Notes under the pieces: generated by a model
Database searches by the model: none
What the model saw: the letters and a program-made list of their open reading frames with translations, nothing else
What the model was told of the DNA's origin: nothing
Source: CAZMGT01 sp964565895
Lineage (GTDB): Bacteria; Armatimonadota; Zipacnadia; UBA1398; CAZMGT01
Reading direction: 5' to 3'
Assembly: GCA_964565895.1 (NCBI GenBank)
Contig: CAZMGT010000088.1
Coordinates: 1 to 7,773 of the forward strand
DNA length: 7,773 nucleotides
Program-made: the position numbers and the translations under genes
Part shown: one piece after another, positions 4,713-7,773 of the stretch
How the letters are laid out: each line of letters opens with the position of its first letter
Position numbering within the stretch: the stretch's first letter is position 1

Positions 4713-7037
4713 ATGAGCGAAGATGTGCACAAAAGCTACTCTGCGCCGGAACAAGCGGCGAATCGCGAGGCGCTTACCCGCAGGCAGTTCGTCAAGGCCA
4801 TGGGCAGCCTGGGCGCCTCGCTCGCCTTCTCCGACCTCGCCGGCGCCCAGAAGAATAATGCCGCGCCGCGGCCGAATGTCGTGCTGATCATCACCGACGA
4901 CCAGGGCTGGGGCGACCTGGGCTGCCACGGCAACGACAAGATCAAAACGCCAAACCTCGACCGCCTCTGCGCCCAGAGCGTGGAGCTAACTCGCTTTTAC
5001 GTCTGCCCCGTGTGCTCGCCCACGCGCGCCTGCCTCATGACCGGCCGCTATAACTACCGCACGGGTGTGGTCGATACCTACCTCGGCCGCTCGATGATGT
5101 ATCCCGAGGAACAGACGATCGCCGAGATGCTCCGCGCCGCGGGCTATCGCACGGGGATCTTCGGCAAGTGGCACCTGGGCGACACCTATCCCATGCGGCC
5201 CATCGATCAGGGGTTCGAGGAGGCCGTTGTCCACAACGGGGGCGGCCTGGGCCAGCCCTCCGACCCCCCGGGCAACAGCTACTTCGACCCCATCCTCCAG
5301 CACAACGGCGTGCCCCAGAGATACCGCGGCTACTGCACCGACATCTTCACCAGCGAGGCGATCAAGTTTATCGAGAAGCACCGCGCAGAGCCGTTCTTCG
5401 TCTACCTCGCGACAAACGCGCCCCACGCCCCGCTGCAAATCGCCGACTCCTATGTTGAGCCCTATCTAAAAATGGGCCTAGACGAGAAAACGGCCAAGTT
5501 TTACGGCATGGTCACGAACATCGACGAAAACGTCGGCCGACTGCTCCGCCGGCTGCGCGAGCTGGGGCTTGAGCAAAACACGATCGTCATCTTTCTCACA
5601 GACAACGGCCCCTCGCGGGGCCATTATACCGTGGGCGGCTTGCGCGGGACGAAGGGCACGGTGTACGAGGGAGGCCTTCGCGTGCCGTTCTTCATCCGCT
5701 GGCCGGCGCGGCTTGCCGCGGGGAAGAAGATCGATACAATCGCCGCGCACATTGATCTCGCCCCCACGCTGCTCGAAGCCTGCGGCGCGCCCAAGCCCCC
5801 CGATGTCGCGTTCGACGGCAAAAGCCTAATGCCCCTGCTTCTCGGCGAGGCGCAGAACTGGCCGGAGCGAACGATCTTCGCCCAGTGGCACCGCGGCGAC
5901 GTGCCGGAAAAGTTCCGCGCCTGTGCGGCAATTACCCAGCGCTATAAGCTCGTCAACGGCAACGAGCTGTATGACTTGCAAGCCGACCCCGGGGAGAAGC
6001 AGAACATCGCCGACAAGCACCCGGACATCGTCGCGCGCCTGCGCCAAAGCTACGAGCGCTGGTTCGACGACGTCTCCGCCACGCGGGGCTACGACCCGCC
6101 GCGCATCTTCGTGGGCACGGAGCACGAGAACCCGACGATCCTCACCCGCCAGGACTGGCGCGGGGCGGCGGGGTGGAGCAATAAGGACCTCGGCTTTTGG
6201 GAGATCGACGTGCGCGCCGCGGGGCGTTATGAGCTCGTCCTCCGCTTTCCCGCCGCGGCCGAGGGGGCGCAGGCGCAGGTGCGCGTCGCCGGCGTCGAGC
6301 GGGCAGCGCAGCTCGCCCGCGGCGATACGTGGTGCATCATGCGCCGGCTGAACCTCCCCGCGGGTCCCGCGCGGGTCGAGGCGTGGATCGCCGAGCGCGG
6401 CAAGCGCCGCGGGGTGAGCTATGTCGAGGTGTTCCGCCTCGGGCAGCTCCGCGGCGCGGAGTACGTCCCCCCGCGCGACAACCCCGATCTGCCCCGCGTG
6501 CTGATCATCGGCGACTCGATCTCCATCGGCTACACCATTCCCCTGCGCTGGCTGCTTCTCGGCGAGGCAAACGTGCACCGCATTCCCGAAAACGGCGGGC
6601 CTACGATCCGCGGCCTGGAGAGCCTGGACCGCTGGCTCGGCGCGAACAAGTGGCACGTCATCCACTTCAACTGGGGGCTGCACGACCTGAAAATGGACCG
6701 CGCGGGCAAGCGCCAAGTGCCGCTGGAGCAGTATAAACGGAACCTGGCGGCGCTTGTCGCCCGGCTAAAGGCGACCGGCGCGCGGCTTATCTGGGCGGCG
6801 ACGACCCCCGTGCCCGAGGGCAACCTTACCCCGCCGCGCAAAAATTCCGACGTCATCGCCTACAATGAAGCCGCGCGCGAGATTATGGAGAAAAACGGCG
6901 TGGCCATCGACGACCTTTACGCCGCCGCGCTGCCCCGGCTTGAGGAAATCCAGCTTCCCGAAAACGTGCACTTTACCCGCCAAGGATACGAGTTTCTCGC
7001 GCGGGCGGTTGCCCAAGCGATTCGCGCCGCGCTTTAG
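4713..7037 (+). CDS. Tat-exported type I sulfatase fused to a C-terminal SGNH/GDSL hydrolase
   Basis: Predicted 774-residue bifunctional enzyme. N-terminus: a twin-arginine signal, TRRQFVK (22-28), a hydrophobic stretch and an AGA-type cleavage site near residue 45, so export in a folded state is expected. Residues 53-440 are a formylglycine sulfatase: metal-binding TDDQG (61-65), the signature CSPTRACLMTG (101-111) with Cys101 as the residue converted to formylglycine, GKWHLG (151-156), APHAP (236-240), TDNG (296-299) and Lys314, ending in the family tail YDLQADPGE (420-428). Residues about 475-578 look like a beta-sandwich, galactose-binding-type domain. Residues 593-774 form an SGNH hydrolase: nucleophile Ser602 in IIGDSISIGY, GGPT (628-631), FNWGLHDLK (652-660) and NVHFTRQGY (751-759). 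Ordinary sulfatases of this type end near residue 450-500, so the tail is a true addition. Expected chemistry is removal of sulfate esters and probably of an acetyl group from a polysaccharide. A separate formylglycine-generating enzyme is needed and is not in this window. Substrate unknown. Confidence 0.92.
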   Translation: MSEDVHKSYSAPEQAANREALTRRQFVKAMGSLGASLAFSDLAGAQKNNAAPRPNVVLIITDDQGWGDLGCHGNDKIKTPNLDRLCAQSVELTRFYVCPVCSPTRACLMTGRYNYRTGVVDTYLGRSMMYPEEQTIAEMLRAAGYRTGIFGKWHLGDTYPMRPIDQGFEEAVVHNGGGLGQPSDPPGNSYFDPILQHNGVPQRYRGYCTDIFTSEAIKFIEKHRAEPFFVYLATNAPHAPLQIADSYVEPYLKMGLDEKTAKFYGMVTNIDENVGRLLRRLRELGLEQNTIVIFLTDNGPSRGHYTVGGLRGTKGTVYEGGLRVPFFIRWPARLAAGKKIDTIAAHIDLAPTLLEACGAPKPPDVAFDGKSLMPLLLGEAQNWPERTIFAQWHRGDVPEKFRACAAITQRYKLVNGNELYDLQADPGEKQNIADKHPDIVARLRQSYERWFDDVSATRGYDPPRIFVGTEHENPTILTRQDWRGAAGWSNKDLGFWEIDVRAAGRYELVLRFPAAAEGAQAQVRVAGVERAAQLARGDTWCIMRRLNLPAGPARVEAWIAERGKRRGVSYVEVFRLGQLRGAEYVPPRDNPDLPRVLIIGDSISIGYTIPLRWLLLGEANVHRIPENGGPTIRGLESLDRWLGANKWHVIHFNWGLHDLKMDRAGKRQVPLEQYKRNLAALVARLKATGARLIWAATTPVPEGNLTPPRKNSDVIAYNEAAREIMEKNGVAIDDLYAAALPRLEEIQLPENVHFTRQGYEFLARAVAQAIRAAL

Positions 7038-7090
7038 CTCCGCGGGTGGGGCAGGGGCCAGCGGCCTTCGCCAGCGCCGTTAGCGGCAGC
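7038..7090. other. Convergent intergenic gap without a recognisable terminator
   Basis: This 53-base gap separates the sulfatase stop from the stop of the opposing gene. It contains short direct repeats (GCCAGCG at two places) and a weak four-base stem GCCG-TTAG-CGGC, but no strong GC stem followed by a T-run on either strand. Transcription of the two genes may end by a Rho-like route or by structures I cannot judge by eye. Confidence 0.5.
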
Positions 7091-7771
7091 TTAGCCTGCA
7101 AGCTGCAGGGCAAGCCAAAAAATCGCGGAGAGAACAAAGGCGAGGAAAAAGATCGCCGCGCCGCAGCCGGCCTTCTTCGGCTCCGCAGGGGGTGGCTGTG
7201 GGGGCGCGCTGGGCTGTGGCTTGGGCTTTTCCGGCGCGGGGGGCTCCGGTTCCGCGGGCGGCGCCTGCTCGCGGTGGATCTTCACCGCCCCGGAGCGCAG
7301 CTCCTCGCTCTGCGCATCGAGCTCGCGCAGCCCGCCGATGAGCTGCTCCAAGCCGCGGTCCGTAAGCAGCCACTGCGCCAGGCCGGTAAACTCCGCCTGC
7401 TTGCAACGTTCGACGAGCTTGCCCAGCTCCGCACCCACTGCCGCGGGGTCCGCCTCGCCCTCCTCCAACCGCGCCATGCGCAGCTTGTGCGTCTGCTGCA
7501 AAACCTCGTCGGCGACGGCCTTAATCGCCTGCTGCGCGCGTTCTACAGTAACCTCGCCGGCCACCCCCCCGATGTGCGCGGGAGCGACGCCCGTCTGCTT
7601 GCGCAGCCGCTCGTCCTCGGCTACCTGGTTGAACGTGTCCACAAGCGCGTAAAGCTTGGAGATAACGCTCCGGTCGGCCTCTTCCGGCGCTGCAGGAGGT
7701 GGCGCCGCGGCGACCTCGACGCGCGCCGCGCGCGCCCGCGCGCCCGCCACTGCCACCAAGGGAGCGGCCAC
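7091..7771 (-). CDS. Hypothetical tail-anchored protein, helical core with Pro-rich linker (possibly N-terminally incomplete)
   Basis: I do not recognise this protein. Read from a GTG at 7771 it has 226 residues, but the frame is open to the window edge, so the true start may lie outside. Residues 1-33 are Ala/Pro/Arg-rich low complexity. Residues 34-168 are predicted mostly alpha-helical, charged and without obvious catalytic motifs, with a single Cys at 123. Residues 169-200 are a Pro/Glu/Lys-rich linker. Residues 202-222 form one hydrophobic helix starting CGAAIFFLAF, followed by four residues, which fits a C-terminal membrane anchor with the bulk of the protein in the cytoplasm. The codon pattern and the sensible anchor make it a likely real gene although it lies antisense to the others. 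It converges on the sulfatase, so it is probably unrelated to the three upstream genes. It could be a scaffold or a membrane-tethered partner; nothing in the sequence decides this. Confidence 0.68.
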   Translation of the reverse strand: MAAPLVAVAGARARAARVEVAAAPPPAAPEEADRSVISKLYALVDTFNQVAEDERLRKQTGVAPAHIGGVAGEVTVERAQQAIKAVADEVLQQTHKLRMARLEEGEADPAAVGAELGKLVERCKQAEFTGLAQWLLTDRGLEQLIGGLRELDAQSEELRSGAVKIHREQAPPAEPEPPAPEKPKPQPSAPPQPPPAEPKKAGCGAAIFFLAFVLSAIFWLALQLAG

Positions 7772-7773
7772 GC

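Noticed and set aside
5004..5015. CPVC as a CxxC metal or heme motif in the sulfatase
   Set aside because: No His follows as a heme c site would need, and the second Cys is the formylglycine position of the sulfatase signature.
5826..6716. Long open frame on the minus strand inside the sulfatase gene
   Set aside because: It lies opposite well-supported sulfatase and SGNH coding sequence, with no recognisable motif or ribosome binding site. It is treated as a GC shadow.
7095..7109. Perfect six-base stem CCTGCA / TGCAGG with a three-base loop near the convergent stops
   Set aside because: It lies inside the last codons of the minus-strand gene and no T-run follows it on either strand, so it is not a normal intrinsic terminator.
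1..7773. CRISPR array, tRNA, rRNA, insertion sequence or phage genes
   Set aside because: No regularly spaced repeats, tRNA-like cloverleaf, transposase-like protein or terminal inverted repeats were seen on either strand.

Overview
The window is GC-rich bacterial DNA, roughly two thirds G+C by eye. It carries three same-strand genes followed by one convergent gene that runs to the right-hand edge. The combination of an exported double-propeller PQQ-like protein with a methyltransferase-like head and a Tat-exported formylglycine sulfatase carrying an extra esterase domain suggests the Planctomycetota or a neighbouring PVC lineage. This assignment rests on family knowledge; there is no rRNA or other marker gene here.

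Layout: (1) 30-1364 (+), a polytopic membrane glycosyltransferase of the GT87/DUF2029 type. (2) 1496-4585 (+), an exported protein of about 1029 residues: Sec signal or anchor, short SAM-methyltransferase-like domain, then two PQQ/BamB-like beta-propeller halves. A perfect Shine-Dalgarno fixes its GTG start. (3) 4713-7037 (+), a 774-residue Tat-exported type I sulfatase with a beta-sandwich-like linker domain and a C-terminal SGNH/GDSL hydrolase domain. (4) 7091-7771 (-), an unrecognised tail-anchored protein with an Ala/Pro-rich N-terminus, a helical core and a Pro-rich linker, possibly cut by the window edge. The gaps are 131, 127 and 53 bases. No RNA gene, mobile element, CRISPR array or convincing terminator was seen.

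How they may fit together (inference): the first three proteins all act at or beyond the cytoplasmic membrane. The GT87 enzyme would add sugars from a lipid-phosphate donor on the outer face of the membrane. The sulfatase-esterase would strip sulfate and probably an acyl group from a sulfated, esterified glycan. The propeller protein is of unknown function; nothing in the sequence shows that it uses a PQQ cofactor. The gaps are wide for a tight operon, so shared transcription is possible but not shown.

Most worth a second look: the sulfatase-SGNH fusion, the methyltransferase-like domain placed outside the cytoplasm, the conserved-looking Cys/His cluster between the two propeller halves, and a hairpin that could cover the sulfatase ribosome binding site. 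None of these amounts to a demonstrated new system.
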